DNA of 64,000 bases from Kribbella sindirgiensis (GTDB lineage: Bacteria > Actinomycetota > Actinomycetes > Propionibacteriales > Kribbellaceae), in NCBI RefSeq assembly GCF_004331435.1, contig NZ_SJKA01000007.1, positions 62,001 to 126,000 on the forward strand, read 5' to 3'. A program made the position numbers and the translations under genes. The notes under the pieces were generated by a model, which ran no database searches, was not told the origin of the DNA, and was given only the letters and a program-made list of their open reading frames with translations. This document shows, in pieces, positions 1 to 8,151 of this stretch (the first letter of the stretch is position 1; the number at the start of each line of letters is the position of its first letter).

Positions 1-718
1 CGGTGAACGGCAGGCCGGTCGGGTGGTACTGGACGAACTCCATGTCCTTGAGCGGTGCCCCGGCACGATAGGCCAGCGCCATCCCGTCGCCGGTCTTGAT
101 GTTGGCGTTCGTCGTGAACGGGAACACCCGGCCGCAGCCGCCGGTGCAGAGGATCACCGCGTTCGCCGTGATGGTCTCGATCCGCCCGGTCGCCAGTTCG
201 ATCGCGACCACGCCGTACGCGCGCCCGTCGTCGACCAGGATCTTGGTGACGTACCACTCGTCGTACCGGACAATGTCGGAGTAGGAGAGCGCGGTCTGGA
301 ACAGTGTGTGCAGCAGGTGGAACCCGGTGCGGTCGGCAGCGAACCAGGTGCGCTTCTTCTTCATACCGCCGAACGCGCGGACCGCGATCTTCCCGTCCGG
401 CTGCCGGCTCCACGGGCAACCCCAGTGTTCGAGCCGGAGCAGCTCCCGCGGGGCCTCGGCGACGAACGCCTCGACGGCGTCCTGGTCACACAGCCAGTCG
501 CCGCCGGACACCGTGTCGTACGCGTGCTCGTCCCGCGTGTCGTCAGCCCCGGCCACCGCCGCGGCACCGCCCTCGGCGGACACCGTGTGGCTGCGCATCG
601 GGTAGACCTTCGAGATCACCGCAACGCGCAGTGCCGGGTTGGTCTCGGCCACCGCGATGGCAGCTCTCAACCCGGCACCGCCGCCTCCAACCACCACCAC
701 ATCGTGATAGTTCGCCAT
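1..718 (-). CDS. frdA: Fumarate reductase flavoprotein subunit (FrdA), N-terminal part
   Basis: The gene starts with ATG at 718 and runs off the left edge, so about 239 residues are visible. The product opens with a GGGGAG Rossmann motif (residues 11-16) for FAD and has RSHTVSAEGG with His44, the position that carries covalent FAD in E. coli FrdA. Further on come WGCPWSR, RTWFAADRTGFH and the FVQYHPTGLP segment of the active-site region. The sequence resembles quinol:fumarate reductase FrdA more than SdhA. It would reduce fumarate or oxidise succinate at the membrane with FrdB and FrdC/D, which must lie outside the window. The small upstream gene ends 3 bases before this start, so the two are cotranscribed. 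Confidence 0.93.
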   Translation of the reverse strand, partial: MANYHDVVVVGGGGAGLRAAIAVAETNPALRVAVISKVYPMRSHTVSAEGGAAAVAGADDTRDEHAYDTVSGGDWLCDQDAVEAFVAEAPRELLRLEHWGCPWSRQPDGKIAVRAFGGMKKKRTWFAADRTGFHLLHTLFQTALSYSDIVRYDEWYVTKILVDDGRAYGVVAIELATGRIETITANAVILCTGGCGRVFPFTTNANIKTGDGMALAYRAGAPLKDMEFVQYHPTGLPFT

Positions 719-720
719 GG

Positions 721-954
721 CTAGGCTTCGTGGTCGCCGCTGTGCTCGTCCATCAGCACTTTGCCGTCGTGCCGCACAGTCCGGATCCGGACGCTGCCGT
801 CGTGGAACTCGTGCCGCATCTGCCGGCACCCGCACGCGAACAGCACGTCATCGAGCCGGAAGCCCTCGAAGTCGTCTTCCTGGCTCCGATCGGCATCTCC
901 GAGCCGCCCACACGGCGCCCGTTCCCCAGTGAGATGCGTCTTCGTCCCCGTCAT
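721..954 (-). CDS. Small Cys/His-containing protein upstream of frdA
   Basis: This 77-residue acidic, soluble protein has no signal peptide or membrane segment. The middle holds FACGCRQMRHEFHDGSVRIR, with two cysteines and two histidines that could bind a metal or cluster. The last third, VRHDGKVLMDEHSGDHEA, is charged. It starts with ATG at 954 and stops just before the frdA start, so it is probably the first gene of the frd operon. I do not recognise a family. A role in assembling or regulating the reductase is only a guess from position. The main reasons to call it real are its tight spacing to frdA and the regulatory site just upstream. Confidence 0.6.
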   Translation of the reverse strand: MTGTKTHLTGERAPCGRLGDADRSQEDDFEGFRLDDVLFACGCRQMRHEFHDGSVRIRTVRHDGKVLMDEHSGDHEA

Positions 955-983
955 TCGCCCACCTCCTCGCCCCTCGAGGTGTT

Positions 984-999
984 CGTGACTTACATCACA
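984..999. promoter_or_regulatory. CRP/GlxR-like binding site upstream of the frd operon
   Basis: The sequence cGTGACTTACATCACa is a GTGA-N6-TCAC inverted repeat matching the core of the cAMP-receptor-protein consensus TGTGA-N6-TCACA. Its near edge is about 30 bases upstream of the first gene of the frd operon (start at 954). The site also lies upstream of zwf's 3' end, but zwf is not driven from here. CRP-family regulators control succinate dehydrogenase or fumarate reductase genes in several actinobacteria, so the placement makes sense. Confidence 0.55.
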
Positions 1000-1038
1000 C
1001 CTTCGATAGTGCGCCTGCCCGGCGAGGACGGCAATGGG

Positions 1039-2535
1039 TTATGGCTTGGCCTGCCGCCACTCGCGTTCGAAGGGGAGTCGCCAGGCGCGCGGGGCGATCA
1101 GTTGGTGGATCGCGTTCGGACCCCAGGTGCCGGGCTGGTACGGCTTGACCGGCGGCGGGTCGTCGAGCAGCGGCGCGGACCGGTCCCACAGCGACTCGAT
1201 GCCCTCGGCCGTGGTGAACAGCGTGTGGTCCCCGCGCATCGCGTCCAGGATCAGCCGCTCGTACGCCTCCAGTACGTCGCCCGCGCTGCCGGTCTCCTGG
1301 GTGGAGAACTGCATCGACAGCTTCTCCAGCCGCATCCCCGGCCCGGGCCGCTTGCCGTAGAACGACAGCGACACCCGCGACGAGTCGGCCAGGTCGAAGG
1401 TCAGGTGGTCCGGTCCCTCCGAGCCGACGCCGGAGCCCGCCGGGAACATCGTCTTCGGCGCCTCCTTGAAGGCGATCGAGATGATCCGCTGGCCCTCGGC
1501 CATCTTCTTGCCGGTACGCAGGTAGAACGGCACGCCGGCCCAGCGCCAGTTGTCGATCTCCACCTTCAGCGCGATGAACGTCTCGGTGTCCGAGTCCGGC
1601 GCGACGCCCTCCTCGCCGCGGTACCCGGAGTACTGCCCGCGGACCACGTCACCCGGATTGATCGGCAGCATCGACCGGAAGACCTTGTTCTTCTCCTCCG
1701 AGATCGCCCGCGGCTCCAGGGCGGTCGGCGGCTCCATCGCGACGAACGACATCACCTGCATCAGGTGCGTGACGACCATGTCCTTGAACGCGCCGGTCGG
1801 CTCGTAGAAGGTGGCGCGCTGGTCCAGGCCGAGCGACTCCGGGATGTCGATCTGCACGTGGTCGATGAAGTTCCGGTTCCAGATCGGCTCGAACAGGCCG
1901 TTCGCGAACCGGAACGCGAGGATGTTCAAAGCCGCTTCCTTGCCGAGGAAGTGGTCGATCCGGAAGATCTGCGACTCGTCGAAGGTCTCGTGGACGAAGT
2001 CGTTCAGGTCGATCGCGGACGCCAGGTCGTCGCCGAACGGCTTCTCCATCACCACCCGGGCGCGTTCGACCAGGCCGGCGTCGCGGAGCATCGCGATCAC
2101 CGCCTGCGCGGCCTTCGGGGGCACCGACAGGTAGTGCAGCCGGCGGGTGTCCGGGCCGAGCAGTTCCTCGGCGGCCTTCACGGCGACCGCCAGCGCGTCC
2201 GGCCCGGCGGTCACCGGCACGTACTCAAGCCGGTCCGCGAACTGGGCCCACTCCTGGTCGCTCATCTTGTGGGTGCCGAACGTCTCGACCGCCTTCCGCG
2301 CACGCTCGCGGAACTCGTCGGAGCTCAGGTCCTCGGTCGCGGTCCCGATCACCCGCACGTCCGGGGTGAACTTGGACTGCTGCAGGTACGCCAGGCCGGG
2401 CAGCAGCTTGCGCTTCGCGAGATCGCCGGTCGCCCCGAACAGCACGATCACATGCGGCGCCAGCGGCTCCGGGTCCCGCCGTGACGGTCGCGACCCGGGT
2501 GCCGGATACGCAATGGTCTGAGTACGGTCAGGCAT
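1039..2535 (-). CDS. zwf: Glucose-6-phosphate 1-dehydrogenase
   Basis: The 498-residue product oxidises glucose 6-phosphate to 6-phosphogluconolactone with NADP+, the entry step of the oxidative pentose phosphate pathway in the cytoplasm. Near residue 32 is the nucleotide-binding motif LFGATGDLAKRKLLPGL. The substrate-binding active-site motif RIDHFLGKEAALN is present, as are RGQYSGY and the PFYLRTGKKM segment typical of the family. Length is normal. The start is ATG at 2535. The gene stands alone here, without tal, tkt, opcA or pgl beside it, so it may be a second zwf copy outside the usual cluster. Confidence 0.96.
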   Translation of the reverse strand: MPDRTQTIAYPAPGSRPSRRDPEPLAPHVIVLFGATGDLAKRKLLPGLAYLQQSKFTPDVRVIGTATEDLSSDEFRERARKAVETFGTHKMSDQEWAQFADRLEYVPVTAGPDALAVAVKAAEELLGPDTRRLHYLSVPPKAAQAVIAMLRDAGLVERARVVMEKPFGDDLASAIDLNDFVHETFDESQIFRIDHFLGKEAALNILAFRFANGLFEPIWNRNFIDHVQIDIPESLGLDQRATFYEPTGAFKDMVVTHLMQVMSFVAMEPPTALEPRAISEEKNKVFRSMLPINPGDVVRGQYSGYRGEEGVAPDSDTETFIALKVEIDNWRWAGVPFYLRTGKKMAEGQRIISIAFKEAPKTMFPAGSGVGSEGPDHLTFDLADSSRVSLSFYGKRPGPGMRLEKLSMQFSTQETGSAGDVLEAYERLILDAMRGDHTLFTTAEGIESLWDRSAPLLDDPPPVKPYQPGTWGPNAIHQLIAPRAWRLPFEREWRQAKP

Positions 2536-2615
2536 TCAGTCCTCCCGAGGACGCCACCGGAGCCAAGCTCCCTCCATCTCTGGGAAGTCTAAGTGCCTCC
2601 GGTGACGCCCAGAGG

Positions 2616-2993
2616 TCAGGCCGATTGCCAGAGACCGAGAATGTTGCCCTCCGGGTCCTTGAAGTACGCCGCGAAACCCATGTCGCCGACCGGCAACTTC
2701 TCGCCGACCCGTTCGCCGCCGAGGCTCTCGATCGTCTTCCAGGCCGCGTCGATGTCCGGTACGTCGACGGTCAGCACCGGTTGTTTGAGCTCGTCGGTGC
2801 GCCGGAACATCCCGCCGTTGATGAAGCCCGGCTCGGTCGACACGGACTGCTCGTTCACCGGTCCGGTCGTCGCCATCGTGTAGTCCAGTCCGGGCACCTC
2901 CGTCAGGTTCCACCCGAACGCCTCGCGGTAGAACGCCCGCGCCCGGTCGCCGTCGTCGTACGGAACCTCGAAGTGCACGATCCGCCCTGTCAT
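2616..2993 (-). CDS. VOC (glyoxalase/bleomycin-resistance fold) family protein
   Basis: This 125-residue protein starts MTGRIVHFEVPYDDGDRARAFY, the usual opening of single-domain VOC proteins that bind metal in paired beta-alpha-beta-beta-beta modules. It continues with VPDIDAAWKTIESLGGERV and ends FAAYFKDPEGNILGLW, the standard C-terminal VOC strand. Function cannot be assigned beyond the fold; relatives are dioxygenases, isomerases or resistance proteins. It sits on the minus strand downstream of the PepE-like gene with a 62-base gap and may be transcribed with it. Confidence 0.85.
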   Translation of the reverse strand: MTGRIVHFEVPYDDGDRARAFYREAFGWNLTEVPGLDYTMATTGPVNEQSVSTEPGFINGGMFRRTDELKQPVLTVDVPDIDAAWKTIESLGGERVGEKLPVGDMGFAAYFKDPEGNILGLWQSA

Positions 2994-3055
2994 CGCAGTC
3001 CCCTCCCGTTGGTATGCCGCTACGGTTCGACGCTAGACCCGGTACAGGGCTTGCA

Positions 3056-3769
3056 CTAGACGTCGTACGACGCAGTGACCTTCAGCAGTTCGGACAGGTC
3101 GCTGCCGGACGCGATCTCCTCGGGGTCGGCGCCGCGCCGGAAGAGCCGGGCGCCGGCCGGGATGCCGCCGAGGGTGAGTGTGTCCGCGTGCCGCCGCAGC
3201 CACGTTCCCTCCCGGAGCCCGAGCACGGGTACGTCGTTCTCCTCGAGGAACTCGGTGATCCGCAGCTCCCGCGTCTCGCCCTGGTGCGTCGACTCCGGGT
3301 CCGGATCGAGGTAGTGCGGGTTGAGCTGGAACGGCACCAGACCGAGCGTCTCGAACGACGGCGGCTGCACGATCGGCATGTCGTTGCTGGTCCGCAACGA
3401 AGGCCCCGCCAGGTTCGTCCCGGCACTCGACCCGAGGTACGGCGTCCCGTTGCGGACGCGATCGCGGATCACGTCGAGCTGTCCGCTGACCTGCAACGTC
3501 TTCACCAGCCGGAAGGTGTTGCCGCCACCGACGAAGATCGCGGCCGCCGATTCGAGTACTGCGGCATCGGTGTGAGCGCCGACAACGGACACCCCGAGCG
3601 GTTCCAGGGCGGTCCGGATCATCGCGGTGTAGCCGTCGTGGTCGGCGAGCGCGTACGGGACGAACACCACCTCGCGGACGTCGCGCAGGATGTCGCGCAG
3701 AGCGTCCAGGGCGTGCTCGAGAAACGGCCGGCCGTGGGTGGCAGAGTTGGAGAGCAGCAGCAGTTCCAC
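3056..3769 (-). CDS. pepE: Peptidase E-like alpha-aspartyl dipeptidase (family S51)
   Basis: The 237-residue product has the hallmarks of PepE, which cleaves dipeptides with N-terminal aspartate using a serine nucleophile in a glutamine-amidotransferase-like fold. AAIFVGGGNTFRLVKTL is followed by YLGSSAGTNLAGPSLRTSNDMPI, where the serine of GSSAG is the nucleophile, and by NPHYLDPDPESTHQGETR, which carries the catalytic histidine. Length matches the family (about 230). The gene lies 18 bases downstream of the IclR regulator on the same strand. The divergent operon imports and hydrolyses peptides, so PepE is probably part of the same catabolic programme. Confidence 0.9.
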   Translation of the reverse strand: MELLLLSNSATHGRPFLEHALDALRDILRDVREVVFVPYALADHDGYTAMIRTALEPLGVSVVGAHTDAAVLESAAAIFVGGGNTFRLVKTLQVSGQLDVIRDRVRNGTPYLGSSAGTNLAGPSLRTSNDMPIVQPPSFETLGLVPFQLNPHYLDPDPESTHQGETRELRITEFLEENDVPVLGLREGTWLRRHADTLTLGGIPAGARLFRRGADPEEIASGSDLSELLKVTASYDV

Positions 3770-3787
3770 AGGATCCTCAGTCTCTGG

Positions 3788-4591
3788 TCAGCGGCGGGTG
3801 CGGGCCGCGGGCGTACGGTGCGCGAGCAGGTTGCTCAGTTCTTCGGTTGCCTCCAGCAACCGTGGGACGTGGTCCCGGATGTCGCCGGGCAGCTCCTCGA
3901 ACTTGCCCTCGACCACGGTCAGCGAGCCGATCGGGCGGCGGCCGAGCCGGACGGGTGCCGCGATCGCGCGGGTCGCGGCGTCGTACTCGCCGTCCGAGAA
4001 CGCCCAGCCGGTCTGCACGGTGTCCTCGAAGACTCGCTCCAGTGCGGCCTCGTCGACCTCGGTGAGGTCGGTGAATCGCGCGAACGGCCGCCCGGACAGC
4101 AGTGCGCGGCGCTCGTTGCGGTCGAGGAAGGCGAAGTACGCGCGGGACGTCGCGCCGGCGTGTGCCGGGTACAGGTCACCGACCAACGGGTGACTGCGCA
4201 GCGGACCGCCGCCGCCGTCGACCGCCGCGATGCAGCGCACGTGGAAGCCGTCCGGGATCGTGAACGTCGCCGTCCGCTCGGTGTCCTGCGCCAGCCGCTC
4301 GAGCACCCCGTCCGCCAGCGCGGCCAGCCCACCGGTGCGCTCCCACAGCGCGGCCATCCGCCACATCGTCGGGCCGAGGCTGTACCGGCGGGTGATCGGG
4401 TCCGGGCGGAGGAAGCCGCGGAACGCGAGCGCCGCGAGCAGCCGCTGCGCAGAGGACTTGTCGATCCCGAGCTCGTCGGCGAGCTCCATCACGCCCCAGT
4501 CCCGGCGCTGCTCGGAGAACGAGATCAGGATCTGCAGCGCCCGGTCGACGGTCTGCAGCGGTGATCGGACGGCGTCATCCAGTGAATCCAC
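3788..4591 (-). CDS. IclR-family transcriptional regulator
   Basis: This 267-residue protein has an N-terminal winged helix-turn-helix (SPLQTVDRALQILISFSEQRRDWGVMELADELGIDKSSAQRLLAAL, roughly residues 10-60) followed by an IclR effector-binding domain (VDGGGGPLRSHPLVGDLYPAHAGATSRAYFAF, then a DLTEVDEAALERVFEDTVQTGWAFSDGEY segment). IclR proteins bind small catabolic effectors and usually control adjacent genes. Here it is divergent from the peptide ABC operon starting at 4690 and leads pepE, so it is the likely regulator of both. The roughly 100-base divergent gap holds an AT-rich stretch around 4619-4643 suited to an operator and promoter. Confidence 0.92.
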   Translation of the reverse strand: MDSLDDAVRSPLQTVDRALQILISFSEQRRDWGVMELADELGIDKSSAQRLLAALAFRGFLRPDPITRRYSLGPTMWRMAALWERTGGLAALADGVLERLAQDTERTATFTIPDGFHVRCIAAVDGGGGPLRSHPLVGDLYPAHAGATSRAYFAFLDRNERRALLSGRPFARFTDLTEVDEAALERVFEDTVQTGWAFSDGEYDAATRAIAAPVRLGRRPIGSLTVVEGKFEELPGDIRDHVPRLLEATEELSNLLAHRTPAARTRR

Positions 4592-4689
4592 GCTGAGAAC
4601 GGTAGCGCAGCGACCCGATTATCGAATTGGTCTCTCATATAACGGGAAGTCGTTGCAGATGTCGCGCGTTCTCCTCGACTCTCGTCGGC

Positions 4690-5697
4690 ATGAACCTCGT
4701 CCTGCGCCGCGTGGCCGCGATGGTGCCCGCGCTGATCGGCGTCGTGGTGTGCATCTTCGTGCTCACCCGGGTGCTGCCCGGCGACCCGGCCCGGACGCTG
4801 GCCGGTGATCAGGCGGACCCGAGCGTGGTGGCGAAGATCCGCACCGATATGGGCCTCGACCAGCCGCTGCACCTCCAGTTGGTCCGGTATTTCACGGACC
4901 TGCTGCACGGCAACCTCGGTTTCGCCTGGCACACCGGTCACAGCGTGGCTTCCGACTTCGCCTCCCGGCTGCCCGCGACCGTGGAGCTCGCCCTGGTGGC
5001 GCTCCTGATCGCGCTGCTGGCCGGCATCCCGCTCGGCGTGATCAGTGCGACGCGCCGCGACCGCCCGGTCGACCACGCCGGCCGGGTGTTCTCGCTGCTC
5101 GGTGCGTCGATGCCGCTGTTCTGGCTCGGGCTGATGGTGATCGTGGTCTTCTACAACAAGCTCGGGTGGGCACCGGCGCCGCTCGGCCGGGTGGCCGAGG
5201 GCATCAACCCGCCGACCGGCATCACCGGCCTCTACCTCGTCGACTCGCTGCTCACCGGTGACTTCGTGGCGTTCCGCTCGGCGCTGTCCCACATCATCTG
5301 GCCGGCGCTGTGCCTGGCGACCGGCAGTACGGCGATCATCGCGCGGATGACCCGCTCGGCGATGCTCGAGGTGATCGGCCAGGACTACGTCCGGACGGCG
5401 GTCTCCAAAGGCCTCAAGCCGTCGGTCGTGACCCTCAAACACGCGCTGCGGAACGCGGCCCCGGTGATCGTCACGATCTCCGGTCTGCAGTTCGGCCAGC
5501 TGATGGGCGGTGCGGTGATCACCGAGACCGTCTTCACCTGGCCCGGCATCGGCTCGTACGTCGTGCAGTCCGTCCTGGCCACCGACTACGCGCCGGTGCA
5601 GGCCTTCACGCTGGTCGCCGCGGTCGTCTACCTGGCGGCGAACCTCGTCGTCGACCTCGTCAACGCCCGCCTGGACCCGAGGATCGCCGATGCCTGA
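4690..5697 (+). CDS. Peptide ABC transporter permease (DppB type)
   Basis: The 335-residue inner-membrane permease opens with a hydrophobic helix (LRRVAAMVPALIGVVVCIFVLTRVLPGDP). The motif family LPGDPARTLAGDQ is typical of the first permease of dipeptide/oligopeptide ABC importers. The cytoplasmic EAA loop is visible as MLEVIGQDYVRTAVSKGLKP. I chose ATG at 4690 because homologous DppB proteins begin with this first helix; the frame is open further upstream to 4627, but that stretch is not permease-like. It overlaps the second permease by 8 bases and forms a heterodimeric channel with it. Confidence 0.93.
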   Translation: MNLVLRRVAAMVPALIGVVVCIFVLTRVLPGDPARTLAGDQADPSVVAKIRTDMGLDQPLHLQLVRYFTDLLHGNLGFAWHTGHSVASDFASRLPATVELALVALLIALLAGIPLGVISATRRDRPVDHAGRVFSLLGASMPLFWLGLMVIVVFYNKLGWAPAPLGRVAEGINPPTGITGLYLVDSLLTGDFVAFRSALSHIIWPALCLATGSTAIIARMTRSAMLEVIGQDYVRTAVSKGLKPSVVTLKHALRNAAPVIVTISGLQFGQLMGGAVITETVFTWPGIGSYVVQSVLATDYAPVQAFTLVAAVVYLAANLVVDLVNARLDPRIADA

Positions 5698-6547
5698 TCT
5701 CAAGTCCCGCCCGACCACCACGCTCAGCCTGCTCCTGCGCAACCGCCTGGCCGTCGTCGGCCTCGTCTTCATCGCTCTGTGGACGCTCGGCGCCCTCCTC
5801 TCCGGTCTCTCGCCGTACGGCGCCACGCAACCCGGCGCCGGCGCACTGCTCCAGGGGCCCTCGTGGGCGCACCCGTTCGGTACCGACAACTTCGGTCGCG
5901 ACCTGCTCACGCGGGTGCTGGCCGGTGGCCGCATCTCGTTGTGGACCGGTCTGATCGCGATCGCGATCTCGCTGTTGATCGGCGTACCGCTGGGCGCCTT
6001 CGCGGGGTTCGTCCGGGGTCGCGCCGGCGGTCTGGTGATGCGGTTGATGGACATGCTGCTCGCGTTCCCGTCGCTGGTGCTCGCGATGGCGATCGCGGCC
6101 GCGCTCGGTCCCGGCATGGTCAGCGCGATGGTTGCCGTCGGCATCGTCGGGATCCCGGAGTTCGCCCGGATCGTGCACGGTCAGGTGCTGTCGCTGCGCG
6201 AGCGTGACTTCGTCGAGGCCGGGCACGCGATCGGCCTGCCGGGGCGCAGCATCCTGATCCGGCACATCGTGCCGAACGCGCTCGCGCCGATCCTGGTCCG
6301 GGCCACGCTCGGCATGGGCTACGCCATTCTCACCGCCGCCTCGCTGAGCTTCATCGGCCTCGGCGCCCAGCCGCCCGACCCGGAGTGGGGCGTGCTGATC
6401 TCGGACGGCCGCGGCTACATCATCAGCGGCGAGTGGTGGATGACCACGTTCCCCGGCCTGGCGATCGCGACCTCGATCCTCGGCTTCAACCTGCTCGGCG
6501 ACGGCCTCCGGGACGTCCTCGACCCGCGCCTGCGGACCAGCAAATGA
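5690..6547 (+). CDS. Peptide ABC transporter permease (DppC type)
   Basis: This 285-residue protein is the second permease. After a short N-terminus comes LLRNRLAVVGLVFIALWTLGALL, the first helix of DppC proteins, and the GPSWAHPFGTDNFGRDLLTRVLAGGR motif that is diagnostic of this subfamily. The EAA loop is RERDFVEAGHAIGLPGRSILIRHIVPN. The start ATG at 5690 lies inside the end of the upstream permease, indicating translational coupling. The product should pair with DppB and be energised by the fused ATPase encoded at 9406-11079. Confidence 0.94.
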   Translation: MPDLKSRPTTTLSLLLRNRLAVVGLVFIALWTLGALLSGLSPYGATQPGAGALLQGPSWAHPFGTDNFGRDLLTRVLAGGRISLWTGLIAIAISLLIGVPLGAFAGFVRGRAGGLVMRLMDMLLAFPSLVLAMAIAAALGPGMVSAMVAVGIVGIPEFARIVHGQVLSLRERDFVEAGHAIGLPGRSILIRHIVPNALAPILVRATLGMGYAILTAASLSFIGLGAQPPDPEWGVLISDGRGYIISGEWWMTTFPGLAIATSILGFNLLGDGLRDVLDPRLRTSK

Positions 6548-6576
6548 CGTACCCGCAATCGACAAGGAGACCGCGT

Positions 6577-8151
6577 ATGAAGCGGACAGTTCTGGCTCTC
6601 GCCGCGGCGGCGGCCCTCGCGGTTTCCGGCTGTGCCGCGAACGCGAACAGCAGCAGCAACGGCAGCGGTGCGGAGGACGCCGGCGACACCCTGGTCGCGG
6701 CGTACTCCGAAGGCGGCAAGACGCTCGACCCGGCCGAGGCGAACGACGTCACCTCGGACACCTTCGTGGTGGCGGCCTACGACCAGCTCGTCACCTACGC
6801 CCGGACCGAGGACGGCGGCAAGCCGAAGGCCAAGACCGACCAGATCGTGCCGATGCTGGCCGAGTCGTGGAAGGCGAGCGCGGACAACACGTCGTACACC
6901 TTCAAGCTGCGGGCGGACGCCAAGTTCCAGGACGGGGCCCCGGTGACCGCGGACGCGGTGGTGAAGTCGTTCGACCACATCAAGGCGTCCAGCTCGGCGA
7001 GCTTCCTCTACAAGATGGCCGGGATCGCGAAGGTCACCAAGGTCGACGAGCAGAACGTCAAGATCGACCTGACCGCGCCGAACCACCTGTTCCTGCAGAT
7101 CCTGCCGATGTACTCGTTCTCGATCATCGACATGGACAAGGTGGCGCAGAACGGCGGCGCCAAGTGGCTGGCCACCAACACGGCCGGCTCGGGTCCGTAC
7201 AAGATCACCAAGTGGGACCCGTCGACCGAGGCGGCGATGGCCCGCAACGACTCGTACTGGGGTGACAAGCCCAAACTGCGTCAGGTGAACGTGAAGTTCA
7301 TCGCCGAGGCGTCGAACCGGGTCCAGCTGCTCAAGAAGGCTGAGGTCGGCCTCGCGCTCGAGGTGCCGCCGAAGGACGTGCAGTCGCTGAAGGCCGCCGA
7401 CGGCGTGACGATCGACTCGCGGGCGGGCAACAAGATCCTGTTCTTCGCGATGAACAACAAGATCAAGCCGTTCGACGACCCGCGGGTCCGGCAGGCCGTG
7501 TCGTACGCGATCCCGTACGAGAAGCTGCTGAACGATGTGATGAAGGGTCAGGCGTCTCCGATGAAGTCGTCGGTGGCCAGCTCCACCCCGGGCTTCAGCG
7601 ACGCCGGCTACACCTACACCCACGACCTGGACAAGGCTCGTGCGCTGCTCGCTCAGGCCGGACTGCCGCAGGGCTTCAGCTTCGACTTCACGCTCGGGTC
7701 CGGCTTCGACGACTGGAACGACGATGCGGTCCTGATCCAGGCCGAGCTGGCCAAGATCGGCGTCACGATGAACATCAAGAAGATGGCGCGGCCGCAGTTC
7801 CTGGAGGCGCTGGAGACCAAGAAGGTCCAGGCGTACATCACCCGCTGGACGTCGTTCGTCAACGACCCCGGCTACCACCTCGGCCTGCTGCTCACCAGCC
7901 AGGGCTCTAGCAACTACGCCAATTTCTCCGACCCGGTCGTGGACAAGGCCTGGGAGCAGGCGTCGACCGAACCAGACGTTGCCAAGCGCAACAAGCTGTA
8001 CGGCGTTGCGCAGCAGGAGATCAACACCAAGGCGCCGTGGGCGTACTTGTACGAGTACAACATCGTGGTCGCGCACCGCGCCGGCCTCGACGGCTACACG
8101 TCGTACCCGGACGGCATCGTCCGCTTCTTCCAGCTGAGCGTGACCAAATGA
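6577..8151 (+). CDS. Peptide ABC transporter substrate-binding lipoprotein (SBP family 5)
   Basis: The 524-residue product has a lipoprotein signal peptide (MKRTVLALAAAAALAVSGC, lipobox VSGC), so it is exported and lipidated. The mature part is an extracellular solute-binding protein of family 5: LAESWKASADNTSYTFKLR, DGAPVTADAVVKSFDHIK, GSGPYKITKWD and DDPRVRQAVSYAIPYEKLL are family signatures. Start is ATG at 6577 with AAGGAGA at 6564-6570. It should capture the peptide or peptide-like substrate for the neighbouring permeases. Placement after both permeases rather than before them is less common but known. Substrate cannot be read from sequence. Confidence 0.93.
   Translation: MKRTVLALAAAAALAVSGCAANANSSSNGSGAEDAGDTLVAAYSEGGKTLDPAEANDVTSDTFVVAAYDQLVTYARTEDGGKPKAKTDQIVPMLAESWKASADNTSYTFKLRADAKFQDGAPVTADAVVKSFDHIKASSSASFLYKMAGIAKVTKVDEQNVKIDLTAPNHLFLQILPMYSFSIIDMDKVAQNGGAKWLATNTAGSGPYKITKWDPSTEAAMARNDSYWGDKPKLRQVNVKFIAEASNRVQLLKKAEVGLALEVPPKDVQSLKAADGVTIDSRAGNKILFFAMNNKIKPFDDPRVRQAVSYAIPYEKLLNDVMKGQASPMKSSVASSTPGFSDAGYTYTHDLDKARALLAQAGLPQGFSFDFTLGSGFDDWNDDAVLIQAELAKIGVTMNIKKMARPQFLEALETKKVQAYITRWTSFVNDPGYHLGLLLTSQGSSNYANFSDPVVDKAWEQASTEPDVAKRNKLYGVAQQEINTKAPWAYLYEYNIVVAHRAGLDGYTSYPDGIVRFFQLSVTK

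Noticed and set aside
304..2484. 726-codon open frame on the plus strand over the frd and zwf region
   Set aside because: It is antisense to zwf, whose protein has clear catalytic motifs; the frame gives Arg/Pro/His-rich sequence with no recognisable domain, as expected of a high-GC shadow.
4525..6144. 539-codon open frame on the minus strand across the permease genes
   Set aside because: Both permeases are well supported on the plus strand, and the frame translates to low-complexity charged sequence.
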